64,000 nucleotides of DNA from Pelomyxa schiedti (taxonomy: Eukaryota > Evosea > Pelobiontida > Pelomyxidae): contig JAHLWZ010000222.1 in assembly GCA_020536535.1 (NCBI GenBank), positions 1 through 64,000 of the forward strand, read 5' to 3'. The notes beneath the pieces are model-generated. The model was given only the letters and a program-made list of their open reading frames with translations. It did not search any database and was not told the origin of the DNA. This document shows, one piece after another, positions 9,334-20,022 of the stretch; the first letter of the stretch is position 1, and every line of letters begins with the position of its first letter. The translations under genes and the position numbers were made by a program.

Positions 9334-12300
9334 TTAATGCTTTGTTCCACGTGCAGTGGTTTTGGACTTTGTTGTTGGTTGGCTGGGATTGTGTGTCTCA
9401 GAATAAGGGTCTGTCTCAACATCACCAGTTTCAATGAGCACGAGCAGATGCTCCGTTGATGAAATCTCCGGGTTGGGGAAGTTGGGAATGGGCCTGAGTA
9501 GGGCCGTGCCAGTGGCATCGTCAATAAAAACCCGCACTATTGCTGTATTCCCTGTCTCTGTGGCCGGTGGTGCTGGAGGTGTGCCATGACGCGGGCTGAT
9601 AGCACACTGTGGGGAGAGGGAGCGGGAGCGGGAGGAATTGGAGCGGGGGCGGGAGGAGTGAGAACCGTATCTGGAACTGGAGCGGGAACGTGAGCATGAA
9701 CGGGAGCGCCTTGAAGGGTGATGAATGGAGTGAGGGGATGAATGGGAGTGACGGTTTTGAGAAGAGTTACGGCTTTTGGAAGTATTTCTTGTCCTGAGTG
9801 TGGTGGTTGGTGGGGGAGCAGCAGCCGGTTTCTTCTTGGTCCAACTGAAAAATCTATCCTGGAGATGCTTGCACACAGCAAGAGTCAAGCGTGTGTGCTT
9901 GTCAATTCGTTTGAGCATATCGCGGATATCACGTGTTTCGACTTTCTTGTTCTTGCACTCAATTGTGATTATCCCACCGTCTATTTTGATGTCGGTGTGT
10001 TCTGCGTTCGGCACGCGTTTCAACGTGCTGAGTTTCAACCCCGCGAGTGCACACAACGCTGTGGGCCATTCACAGTTTGGGGGTGGCATGAACCCAACCC
10101 CTGGGAAGAAGAAATTGACAGCAGCAGCACTTGCGTAATCACCTCCAGCAGAGGCCCCAACACCAGAATGGTCACTGCCAGTTTTTGTTGGTGTTGACGG
10201 TGAAGGAGGAGGGGTGAGGAGCTGACAGAACTGGTGGAGTAGCGGGTGAACTTCAATTTTTGCTGGTGGCTGTGTGGGGTTCCAGGTTCCATCCTTCGTT
10301 TTTGGTTCTCGGAGGAGGTGCCTCAAAAAGAAGCCAAGGAATTCTGTTGAATTCAAGCCTTGCTTTGAGAACCCAATGCTGCGTGATGCGGCACATGCAG
10401 CAACACCAGCCAACTGCTCGAGGTAATTCGCACTTGAGGCTGGTGCCGAGGCATTGCTGATTGCTGTGCACCCACACGTGGGGTGAGTCGCGTCATAAAA
10501 GGCCACTCGGGCTGTGGTTGCATTCCCGAACTTGTTGAAAAATGGTGCAAACTTTTGGGTTCCCAACAGAGACAAGTGGAGCCAAAGTTCTTCATTGGGG
10601 TTTGGAAAGTAACTGCTGGGGTTGAATATCCTCAATTTCCAGAGCAGTTCCCGAAATGTTGACAACTTCAATGTGTGCACACCTTCCTCGAGGTCAAGGT
10701 GTGCGAAATGCATCGCCACAAATTGTTGTTTGGCAGAAGTGGTCTCGTTCCGCTTTTGGCTCACTGCTGTGGGTTTCTTCTTCTCCTCGCTGTTTTGTCT
10801 TCTTCCGGTCTTATTTCTGTCATCATGCTCAGAAGACAAGGGAGCATGCGGGCAATTTTCAGGGCTTTCAGGGAGGAAGTAGCAATCGGCACAGAACAGG
10901 CACACCTGTCCAGCCTTCCCAGGGCTGGTTCCCCGTATGGAGGGCTTGGAATTCAATGCCCACTTGAAAAGGTTGTTGCTCAGAATGTTAAGTAGTTCAG
11001 GTACGTTGTCAACCAGGTTTCGAAGGATGTTGCTGTTTTGTCTGCTGACAGACGAAGAGGTGGTGCTCGTGGCGATACTGCCAGTCGAGCTGCCGCGGCT
11101 GGCATCAACGGAAATGCTGCTCAGTGAATTGGGGTCACATCCACTTTTGTAGGAAGAACCCTTCAAGAGTGCGATTTCGCGGTCCATTTTCAAAATACAT
11201 CGAGAGATTGCAAGTGCAAAACGAGGTCTGGCAGTGTGGATGAGACACTCCAGAAAGGCAGAAACAGCTTTGTCTGAGGAAGAAATGTGATCAAGAACCG
11301 GGGTGACATCGGAAACGACCATGGGACAAATGGATGGTGACTTCTTGTGTACAAGAATGCACCATCGTTGTGGCTTCATGGAGCAAGATGAACCTGAAAT
11401 TTCGAGAGATCCAGCGAAGTTTGCGATGTTCACATCGGTGCCACAGAGGATCGGACACACTCCACACACACGCAGTGCATTCCTGATGAACAAGTGCTCC
11501 TTATCCTTCAAATTGGCCTCGTCAAGGAAAAAGTAGGGGCACTCAACTTTGGAAAGGTTTAGTGCTATCTTTCTGACATCGTCTGCCAAACACTTGTTTG
11601 AGAGTGTGACTGAAAAGGGTTCCTGGAATGCGCACCAAGGCCAGTCCATATCTCTGTGACTCAGCACCCACTTGACCCATGCGTGGGTCCATAGACTCTT
11701 TGACAATGATGCAGTGCTTATCCCCAACTTTGAACCACTGCAGATGCTCAACTGTTCGATTTCCTCCATGTCCTTCTTCACACATTTGAAGAGGGATTGG
11801 GTGAAAGATAAGAAAGGATAGAATATGAACTGCGATTCAGCCTTGTCCACCTTATCTTCGAATACTAAGGGAATGTATCTTTTCTGTTGTTACTAGAGAA
11901 GAGGGGGAAGGAAAAAGCACACATAGTTTTGCGTGGCAGGCCAAAAGCAAGTTGAGTTTTACCAACTCCCGAAGAGCCACAAACCAACACAAAAGGGCGG
12001 TGTTGAGTTTTGGTGGCACAATCCCGGCACTGTTGAAACGCTTCTTTCAGTGCCTTCAAGCTCGGATCGTTTCCTTTGAGTTGCTGGCCAATTTTTCTGT
12101 ACTGTTCCACAGCTTTTAGGTTTTCCTCTGCCAAAAACAAACAAAAAAAAAAGGTGAGGAAATTCAGAGGCAGGGAAAATCGTACCTGGTTCTTGGCTGC
12201 ATTGAACTTCATGATTGATTCCTGGATTAGAGTGAGAAAATTGGTGAGAAATAGTTGGATATGGCAACCTGCTTGTCTCGCAGCCTGCATCGCTTTCAAC

Positions 12301-13292
12301 CGAGAAGCAAGCTGACCCTTCTGACTTTGCAAAAGTTCTATTGATGCTCTCAGTTCTCCCTCCGTTGCTGTTATATTACTTCCACAAGTTGCCAATTGAT
12401 TTGTGTAATTTGCTAGTTGGCCAGCCCAAAAAACCCATTGCTTTTTTGTCCATGCTAAACTGTCAACTAAACTCTGCCGCTGAGGATCTTGATTTGTGTG
12501 CTCCAACTGTATTCTTACAGCGGTGTTCTCATTTTCATCACTGTTCTGCCTGGCTCGTGTTTCTTTCTCTTTTGATTCTGTCACCAACTTTGTAATCTTT
12601 GATTCCAACTCTTGAACTTTGGCTTCCAAATCTTGAAGCCGGATTTTCGCCTCTTGTTCTGCCACTTCCAATTTTTTTTGCTTGGCTCTTGAGGCTATCT
12701 CTGCCTCTTCTTCCTTAATTCTCTGCTCAAGGTGTCGAATCTCCTTGTTGATCATTTCTGCATCAGCGGGGTCCTCGTCAGCAGCGACAACATCCACCCT
12801 GAGCCTAGCAGAGGAGGGATGTAAAACCCCAGTGGTGTGCTCAGAACCAGACATTTCCCCAGCTCTGCGGCGTTTGTTGTTCATGCTTCCATCACCACCA
12901 CACATGTGCATCTCGTTGGAGGAGGGGTCGGCGGCTCGTTTGCTAGGAAACGTAACCTCTTCGTCGTCTGTTGGAGTGGTTGTTGTTGCAATCACCACTG
13001 CCCCTTCTCGAGTTCTAGAACGACGACGCGAAACCGAACGCCGACGGGTGCGGGAGCGATGTCGGGGGCTGCGAGAGCGGCTGTGACGAGACCGCGAACG
13101 CGAACGCGAACGGTGACGGCTACTGCGATGATGGCGATGACCATGGTCGTTGTGGTGACCCTTGTTGCAATGGTGACGACCGTGGTTGCGACTACGTCTA
13201 TAACCATGGCTGCGACGGCGGTTGCCGTACGATGAGTCAGAACCCGATCCCCGCTGCGGGTTTATTGTATCAGTTAACTTCACTTCGGCCAT
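9334..13292 (-). CDS. RS-flanked Crinkler/RHS-type NTPase-nuclease
   Basis: Four phase-checked exons (13292-12269, 12221-12186, 12127-11923, 11878-9334) give 1269 aa. Order: an RS/His-rich tail (~25-97), coiled coils (~180-345), a P-loop GSSGVGKTQLAF (~403), a Walker-B-like YFFLDEAN (~539) followed by 'LRVCGVCPILCGTDVN', a Cys-rich patch, and near ~1050-1065 'TDIKIDGG' then 'IECK', a PD-(D/E)xK nuclease signature. A second RS-rich tract spans ~1110-1165. The NTPase plus REase-fold arrangement is that of CR effectors (Crinkler and kinetoplastid RHS proteins), nuclear proteins of several protist and fungal lineages. The RS tails, typical of splicing-speckle proteins, are unusual additions. No signal peptide or LxLFLAK-type header is seen. 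Function is inferred. Confidence 0.7.
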
Positions 13293-13487
13293 ACCCTCAA
13301 GTATTTTTTACTAAAAAATTCACCGGTCCCTGGAGCAGTCCCTGTGGAAGGGAGAAAGGAGTTTTGTTTTTGACAAAACTCCTGGTCCAGCAAAAGCGGT
13401 AGTGAGTACCAAAGTTGATGATCTGAATACTGGACTCCAAACTGGAGGTTCCCTAACCAAGTTGGATATTTTCAAAAAACCCATACA
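13293..13487. promoter_or_regulatory. Divergent promoter region with a hairpin
   Basis: A 195-bp intergenic space between the Crinkler-type gene (minus) and ankyrin gene A1 (plus). It holds an 11-bp perfect stem, AGGAGTTTTGT / ACAAAACTCCT, at 13357-13383 with a 5-nt loop. No TATA box is obvious; regulation is inferred only from position. Confidence 0.4.
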
Positions 13488-14538
13488 TGGCTTCCAACAA
13501 CTCCAACATCATTCTCCAGTGCATTGACCCACCATACAGATGCGCAGTTGCAGACCTCATAAATACAGTCGAAGCCAACCCAACCTATGTCAACGTAACC
13601 GTGCCTACGCACAATCAATTCCACACACTCATGGCATGACAACACAACAACTTAGGTCCCCAATGTGTACGGGTGGACACCTCTTCGATGCGCAGTGTCT
13701 CTGTGGTGCGAAGCTGACGCCCTTCACCTCGCGACAGCACTTCTTCGATGTGGAGCAAACGCCAGGATGGCGAGCACCAAGGGGTTGCTGAACCCCGTGC
13801 ATGAAGCGGCTCGCAAAGGACGCTTGGAACTGATCAAGGCGTTTGCCGCGCACGACCCCACTTTGATGGAAACGGAAGCTGGTGGGGGTTTGCGTGCCTT
13901 GCACTATGCTGTGGAGTCAAAGAATTTGGCGTTGGTGCAGTATCTGGTCGAGGTGCTGCATGTTAATGTGGAAAGTGGGAGTGCGGTGGGGCTGAGGCCG
14001 TTGCACTACGCTGTGGAATCTAAGAAAATGGAGATCCTGCAATATCTAGTGGAGCATGCTAATGTGGACGTTCAGGCTCTAACTACGGATAACAACTCAT
14101 GCTTACACTATGCTGGGGCTGTGGGCTGGAAGGAAGCTTTTACTTATTTGGAGAACCGCGGAGTCCAGGCCAACACCTTCAACAGCAATGGTGGGTTCTA
14201 TCTATCAATCCACTGTTCGTTATAGCCAATTAACCTCAAGCTACACAGGTTGGACAGCATACGGAAAATTATGCGCTCCTCTTGTGCGCAAACATTTGGA
14301 ACAACTTAAAACTTTTGTTGGACCGACTCTTTCCAAACTCAGTGCACTTACAATTATGACACTGGTCCCAGTGGGCACGGAGGAGGTACTTTCAAGCAAA
14401 CTTCAATCAATTCATTGATAAAAGGCATTCTTGGCTGAGATGAAGGCACTGCCTCCAGGCAGTTCATCCACCGCTGTTTGGAGACATTTCCTCTTCAACC
14501 AAGTCTGGCACGCCTATAAGCATGGTATACACCTATGA
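13488..14538 (+). CDS. Ankyrin-repeat protein A1
   Basis: Four exons from ATG 13488. Intron 1 (GTAACC..CTTAG) joins 'TYVN' to 'VPNVYGWTPL'; intron 2 (GTGGGT..ACACAG) joins 'NSNG' to 'WTAYGK'; a 39-nt intron 3 (GTACTT..AAAAG) joins 'VGTEE' to 'AFLAEMKALPPGSSST'. The core has five to six ankyrin units, including two 'LR(A/P)LHYAVESK' units in tandem and the 'NSCLHYAGAVGW' unit. Ankyrin repeats are protein-binding scaffolds; no other domain is present, so the partner is unknown. Two paralogues lie ~38 kb away on the other strand (A2 and A3). A1 and A2 are strikingly similar at DNA level in exon 2, so the duplication looks recent. Confidence 0.85.
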
Positions 14539-14617
14539 TAGTGCTATTTTCGGCACTACACTTCTAATGTTCAACAAGGCAAAACAGGAAAAAGTATCAC
14601 TTTATTTAAGGTCACCC

Positions 14618-15120
14618 TTAATCAGACTTCTTCTGTTTCCCGTCCCTCTTAGCCTGTCGTGCTTCATAGGCTTTTTTGGTGTTTTTGGCCATTGGTCTGC
14701 AACCCTCACGGAAATCGTTGTGGAACTTGATGCGTACTTGCCTGTTGGAAAGGAAACATTGGTTGGTGATGCTCGTGCTTTGAACAAAAAGGGAGAAAGC
14801 TTACTTGAGGTAACGCATTCTTCCTGTTCCGGTTGTTCTGCGGCGTAGTGCTTTGTGGCTCCAGTGGTCTTGTGTATGGAATGTGGGAGTGGAGGTGGTT
14901 TTGTTTGTTGTTGTTAGATTTCATAGAAGAAGTCACTGAAAGTGAGGAACGGGTGTCGTAAAAAGATTAAGAAGAGAGAATTACATTTGCGCATGCGAGC
15001 AGCGGGGTATCCACATGATGCACACTTGTTGTGCTGAATGTGGAACGATCTCCTGCCGCACCTCAAGCACAACCTGTGGGTCTTGTTGTGTCGCTTACCA
15101 AAGCTAGGTGTGCCCTTGCC
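14618..15120 (-). CDS. RPL37: 60S ribosomal protein eL37 (5' exon not resolved)
   Basis: Exons on the minus strand encode '[21 protein letters not shown]', the zinc-binding C-x2-C pairs including '[13 protein letters not shown]', then '[20 protein letters not shown]' and a C-terminal '[12 protein letters not shown]'. All are eL37 hallmarks, a zinc-finger protein of the large ribosomal subunit. The first coding codons (Met-Thr in other eukaryotes) fall upstream of an acceptor near 15119. They are probably in or beyond the poly-A and N-gap region 15162-15260, so the start is missing. At least three introns interrupt the gene, ending in a basic tail at the TAA at 14618. Confidence 0.92.
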
Positions 15121-15161
15121 CTACACCCCCCAAAAACAACAAACACCCTGCCGTGAGTCTC

Positions 15162-15260
15162 AAAAAAAAAAAAAAAAAAAANNNNNNNNNNATTCACATT
15201 CAGTCAATTCCCCGAAAACATCCAAGCACAACTACCAATTCAAAAAAAAAAAAAAAAAAA
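15162..15260. other. Assembly gap between poly-A runs
   Basis: Ten Ns at 15182-15191 flanked by A20 (15162-15181) and A18 (15243-15260). The gap probably hides the 5' exon or promoter of eL37. Homopolymers of this length are prone to sequencing error. Confidence 0.95.
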
Positions 15261-15485
15261 GTGGGTGCAGAGCGTGATGGGGTGTGTCATTAGCAGTGTC
15301 GCAGATCCGGCACGCGACAAACCATTTGTGGGACGGATCGATACTGCTAGGACAGAGAAAAAATAGCGATCAAAACAACGAAACGCAGAAATTTTGCACA
15401 GTACGTCAGTTGCTCAACTGCCCTAAATCCTGTTTTAAGTGAGAGGGTTTCTATTCTAATGATAAAGGGAACAATTTGATCGCCA

Positions 15486-17743
15486 ATGTACCGCGACATT
15501 TTACCTGGTCGCTTCAGTTGTCATTTGGAATACGGCAATGCCCTGGCTGCATTTTTGTCAAAATATAGCCTGTTGTTCGACTTTGACGCGAGATCTGCAT
15601 CTCCTGTGGACCAGAAGCCAGTTTGACGCTCTCCTTGCCTCACTTAATGTGACATCGTTCATAGGTTCATATTTTGATCGACAACGGGTGGGAGGCGAGG
15701 GTACCGAAAGAGTGGAGGTCTTTTTTCGAGGGTCTGAGATCTGCTACTCCCACACACAATGATTTCACTCTTGGGCTCTTGGCACTGCAAAGAGGGGACG
15801 TCGATTCCTTGAACAAAGTGCACCCTGTACCTGAGTCACTAGTGCAGTACATGAATGAAGCCAAATCTCTTTTGCCTGCTGAAATCGCATGTGACAATGT
15901 GGAGGTACATGCATTGAATGTACAACAATCCTCTGCGACAGCAACGACGACTTCTACTTCCACTACAGAACCTACTGTTTCGACATCAAGTAGTGTTGAT
16001 CAACCACCCCAACCAGCCTCAGGAACAAGAAAGGGAAAAGGGAGAGGCAGTGCTCTACCTATAAAAGAAGGACAAAACTCTCCTGCATTTGGGTCCCTTG
16101 GTTTAATGTCTTTCAAGAAGAGACACGAAGTGGAACGTCTTGGAGGTCTTATTGTGAGGTTAGTGTGCAGTTCTTTTTTTCAAAATGTAATCCTATTAAT
16201 TCTCGCAGTGTTATAAAACAGACCAATGCAAATGTTGTAATAGACTTTGGTGCTGGGAAGGTAATATATTTCCTTTTTCAGAATACTAGCTGTTGTCAAT
16301 CTTTTATTCATACATGCTGAATTCCTGTTAGTAACAAATACATTGTATCCTCAAGGGATATCTGACGGGATATATCACATTAAATTGCCCGGACGTAATT
16401 GCTGTTGGTGTGGAAGCAGGGGATGCTCAGACAGAAGGCTTTCGAACGAGGGCAACAAAAGTCTGTACAAAAGTGACAATGAAACCACGAACAAAACAAA
16501 CCAAAGATGGAATCAAAACTGAGGAACCATGACCCCCACAATGCGTTTTCGTCATCAAGACTTATTATTATTCAAGACTATCTTCCCTTGACTATAGAAC
16601 CAAATCAATTCACAGAGATTGTAAAAAGGTAAAATTGTAGACTAAAGACAAACTCATTTTGAACTCAGACATCTCCCTCATATAACCGAAGTACGGTCCA
16701 TTCTAGTGGGACTTCATTCTTGTGGAGATCTATCACCTACAATCTTGAAGTTATTTTTGAACACAAGTTGCCATTTAGTATTTAGAATTTCTGTTCATAC
16801 ATAACAGATGCTGTGGCCACCGTTTCTGTAGGGTGCTGTTATCACTTGGTATGCGATCCTCCTTGTGACCCTTGTGCCAGTTTGTTTATCATCGAACTAT
16901 AGCTTTCAGAGGGGCGTGGAACTCCATTGAGCAAATTTTTCACACTAGGTCCTACTAAACTTGACTTCCATCTCTGCACAGGCAGGTAAGCACTTACACA
17001 GTTATGTTATCTATCTAACAACACCGGAAAGGCATATCGCGGCTAATCCAGTCCCGCAGCATCAAACTGCTTCAGAATTACAGCAAATGGTGAGGTCACA
17101 AAGTTTCCGGGCTGGACTGGAATCGTTCTTGTACATGCTAATAGGAGGGCACCCCGAGACACACCGCCCCATGGTCCATTTTCTCGGTAGACATACATTA
17201 ACTAGCTATTAACTGAACTTGCCAAGGTAAAACGCCAGAAAAACTACTATACAATTTTGACCTCTATGCTGAGCATTCATTAAAGAGGTTGCTGAGACCT
17301 GCCACCAAGAACGAATCTTGGCCTGAAGCTTACCGGTACCTTTCTGTTGTTCCAACTTACTTCATACTCACTGCTAGTACAGAGTCCAATTAACTACCAA
17401 AGTGACAGGGCTCCTTTCTACTCCTAGACCTGAACTTCTAGCTCAACTCCGAGATTTCTACCAAACACTATCTCCCACTACCTCACAAACTCTTTTTCAC
17501 GTGGAGTGCTTTGCGGCACTGAGGCACCTGATAGGCCCACTGCTCGAGGCTCTGATTCTAGTAGACCGCGCACTGTATCTCAACGAGAACTGCAGCACAG
17601 GCCCCACACCCCTCACTCAGCCGGCGCAACTTCTCCAGCTGTTCAGCCCATCAGTATCCCCCAGGCGCATCGCACTCGTTGCCACCAAACAACCCCCTCC
17701 CTCTTCTCCTGAGGAGGAGCAACCAGATGAGCACCACTCTTAA
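15486..17743 (+). CDS. METTL25/RRNAD1-like methyltransferase
   Basis: A putative SAM-dependent methyltransferase of the METTL25/RRNAD1 family. Exons spell the family blocks in order: 'DNGWEARVPKEW', 'MSFKKRHEVERLGGLI', the SAM-binding motif I 'VVIDFGAGKGYLTGY', 'GVEAGDAQTEGF', 'ILVGLHSCGDLSPTILKLF', 'VSVGCCYHLLSEGRGTPLS', then 'LRHLIGPLLEALILVDRALYL' and 'PSVSPRRIALVATK'. Between residues ~130 and ~190 it carries a Thr/Ser-rich insert. A 46-nt intron (GTCTGT..CAAAG) resolves an apparent stop after 'GFRTRATK'. The start at 15486 is the first ATG in frame; an earlier exon cannot be excluded. Substrate is not established for this family in general, and I do not assign one. Confidence 0.8.
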
Positions 17744-17827
17744 ACCACGTGGAATCACCAACTTGTCTTCGCAGCCACGAAAGTGAAGGAATCCTGCACT
17801 TTCTAGAAAAAAGAAACAAAAACCAAA

Positions 17828-19034
17828 ATGTCCACAGAGGAACATGGCACAACACCCAGCACGAGGAGTGAAAACCAGGAGGAGATAGCTTCCTTTTTTA
17901 CTGATCACTTGGAGGCACCAACACAACTCACAACACAAGCCACACCACCGGCAGCCGATCACGCGACGAAGTGCACGACGGAGGTCGTCGCAGCCACGCC
18001 GTCTTATGTGGGTCAGCCTCCGGCAGAGACGGACACATCGAGTCAACGCGCAACGGAACCGACTTTGATTGTCGACGGTGTTGCTGCCTGTGAAGCAAAG
18101 CCAACTGCCATTACTGAGGAATTGGTGGCACCACAACAGCCACGCGCACCAACCTCAATTGGGGCCGCCGAATCGATTGTTGCGCGTGTGTTCTCTGCGC
18201 TCAAGACACCAAAGCCTGATTTTGAGAATGAGGACGTTTCGGTGAGGAAACAGCAATTGAGTTCGGCTGTGCCTTCTCTTCAGGATGCTGAGAGAACCAA
18301 GTTGGAGTGGGCTGTACCTGAGGGGCTGAAACCTGGTTTATTTCTTTCTTTGTTGGGGGATAACATCTAAGTAGCAGTCTAGTTTGTTCTCTGCTCCTTT
18401 GGAAACAGCCTATCAAAACAACCGGAATTCTCTTGCTTGTACAACTGTTCTTTTATTACATCCTTTGGTCGCAGTATACTCTGTTGACGTTGGTGTGCCG
18501 CTTTCATCTTGCCATTCTGCTGGCTTTTGCTGTTCATGTCTATGGCAACAAATTTGCAGTCGCGTATCTAGGATTTGAACCAAGGGCAAAAGAGTGAGTA
18601 CATTGCCCTCAACCTCACTCTTAGTTTCTATAGGAATCTTCACTCCACTCCATTAACTCAGGAGACACTAAAAGAACTTATTGCGCCTATCCTGGCAGTC
18701 ATTGATACGTTTTTGCAGTACGCTGTCAAAGTGTTCTACTTCAAAGAGCCCAGACACTCTTTTGGGGTTTTTTCATAATTACAACACCAACCACACTTAT
18801 CTTCCCATGTAGGCTTTTGTTACTTTGTATATCGCCTCCAAGATTGGGAAACACTTCAGTGGGGTTACCCTTGCCTACTGTTTTACATTGTCCTTGTTCA
18901 TGTTACCTCCACTTTACATGCGGTACAAGGATAAGGTAGACCGGAAGCTGTGGAATGTGTATGAACACCTGGAGGTGAACAAGATTAAACTACGCGAAGC
19001 TCTCCGTGGTGCCATTAAGAAGAAGTCACAGTAA
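17828..19034 (+). CDS. Reticulon-like ER membrane-shaping protein
   Basis: A ~160-residue Thr/Pro/Ala-rich acidic N-terminus is followed, after an intron with donor GTACCTGAG, by 'LEWA' joined to 'PIKTTGILLLVQLF'. This matches the start of the reticulon homology domain (L-x-W-x-x-P-x-x-(S/T)-G). Two long hydrophobic hairpins follow (~18420-18545 and 18830-18930) with 'ASKIGKHFSGVTLAYCFTLS' and 'PPLYMRYKDKVDRKL' between and after them, as in RTN domains. The protein ends KKKSQ; the KK near the C-terminus would suit ER retention. Reticulons curve ER tubules. Some internal splice sites were not pinned down. Confidence 0.72.
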
Positions 19035-19084
19035 AAAAAGAAGTCTTCTTAAAATTTGTACATTTTTCAAGTGTGAAGGATTCC

Positions 19085-19812
19085 TTATAAGGATTCTATC
19101 CATGAACAAAGAGCCGCACAAGCACCAAAGAACAACAAGTCCACAATATAAAATTTGATGTGACTTCTGGCTATCAAGAGCATCTTCTTTAAAGTACTCG
19201 CCTTTTGCAGAAAGAAAATAAGCTTACGGTAAGCATAGAGTACACAACAGTAAAAAAAAAAAACAGAATAACGGAAAGCCAAACACAGCAAACCTTTTCC
19301 GGTAGTTCAGGCAAACAGAACAGGCTGAATCCAAAATAAGACCGGACCGCCATGAAGAAGAAAGCAACTACAAGCTCCACCAAAAGCCACCCACAAGTAA
19401 TAGTCGAGAGGGTCGCGGACCTCAGAACCGGCTTCCACCAAAAAGCAACCACGGTGCACACCACGAACATCCACCTCTGGACGGTGCTCCACAGCCCCAT
19501 CCCACGGTTCTCAGTCGCCCGATTTAGCAGTTTCCCCCAGCTCTGCGCCACCACGCTCGCGGCGTCGCTGCCGTCCGCGGCCCCGGCGCTTCCTTGCTGC
19601 TGATGGCTTTGTTGGGCTTGTTGTTGCTGTTGCTGCTGCTGGATGGCGGCTTGGGTGGCTTCGCGGAGTGCGTTGGCGTCGCTGCGGCCGCAGAGGTACG
19701 ACATTCGAGACTTCTCGCCTCCTAGAAGGGCCTTTCGCCTCCTCTCGCGTCTAGCAGCATCGGCAGCCGAGGGTGGTGCCCCTGTAGTATTGGCTTCCTC
19801 GTTGCCACTCAT
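19085..19812 (-). CDS. GET2/CAML-like tail-anchor insertion receptor (candidate)
   Basis: A protein of about 215 aa beginning MSGNEEANTT at 19812. Near residue 20 it has a basic 'ARRERRRKALLGG' followed by 'SRMSYLCG', resembling the GET3-binding N-terminal motif of GET2/CAML. A poly-Gln tract (genomic 19619-19642), a short helical linker ('SWGKLLNRA') and three hydrophobic segments follow. A C-terminal intron (GTTTGC..AAAAG) joins 'LPEK' to 'ASTLKKMLL', giving the last membrane segment and stop at 19085. Topology and the RRR motif fit GET2/CAML, which receives tail-anchored proteins from GET3 at the ER. Sequence similarity is low in this family, so the call is tentative. It converges on the reticulon gene with a 50-bp gap. 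Confidence 0.4.
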
Positions 19813-20022
19813 CCTTTCTTTTTTTTTGTTCTTTTCTGTTTTGGTGACTGGTCCTTCGGACAACAGAACTGGCAAGTCGGTAGACATCCGTCTGATGAAT
19901 GAAAGCACTCTAGGAGTGTTCTTCGGGTGTTGGACAGACTTCGGAAGGATCTGTGCCACTCCTGGAGTTCACCTTCCCCAGATAGGACATTCCAGGAAAG
20001 AAAAGCTCTAAAGAGAGTTCTG

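Noticed and set aside
12682-13235. Plus-strand open frames opposite the RS-rich exon
   Set aside because: They are the complement of Arg/Ser repeats in the Crinkler-type gene and show only biased composition.
15277-15366. Short frame MGCVISSVADPARDKP with a myristoylation-like start, as 5' exon of the methyltransferase
   Set aside because: No phased intron connects it to the methyltransferase exon at 15486, and the latter has its own ATG. It may be an unrelated small frame.
16400-16540. Frameshift in the methyltransferase gene
   Set aside because: The apparent stop after 'KTEEP' disappears when a 46-nt GT-AG intron is removed, giving a continuous frame.
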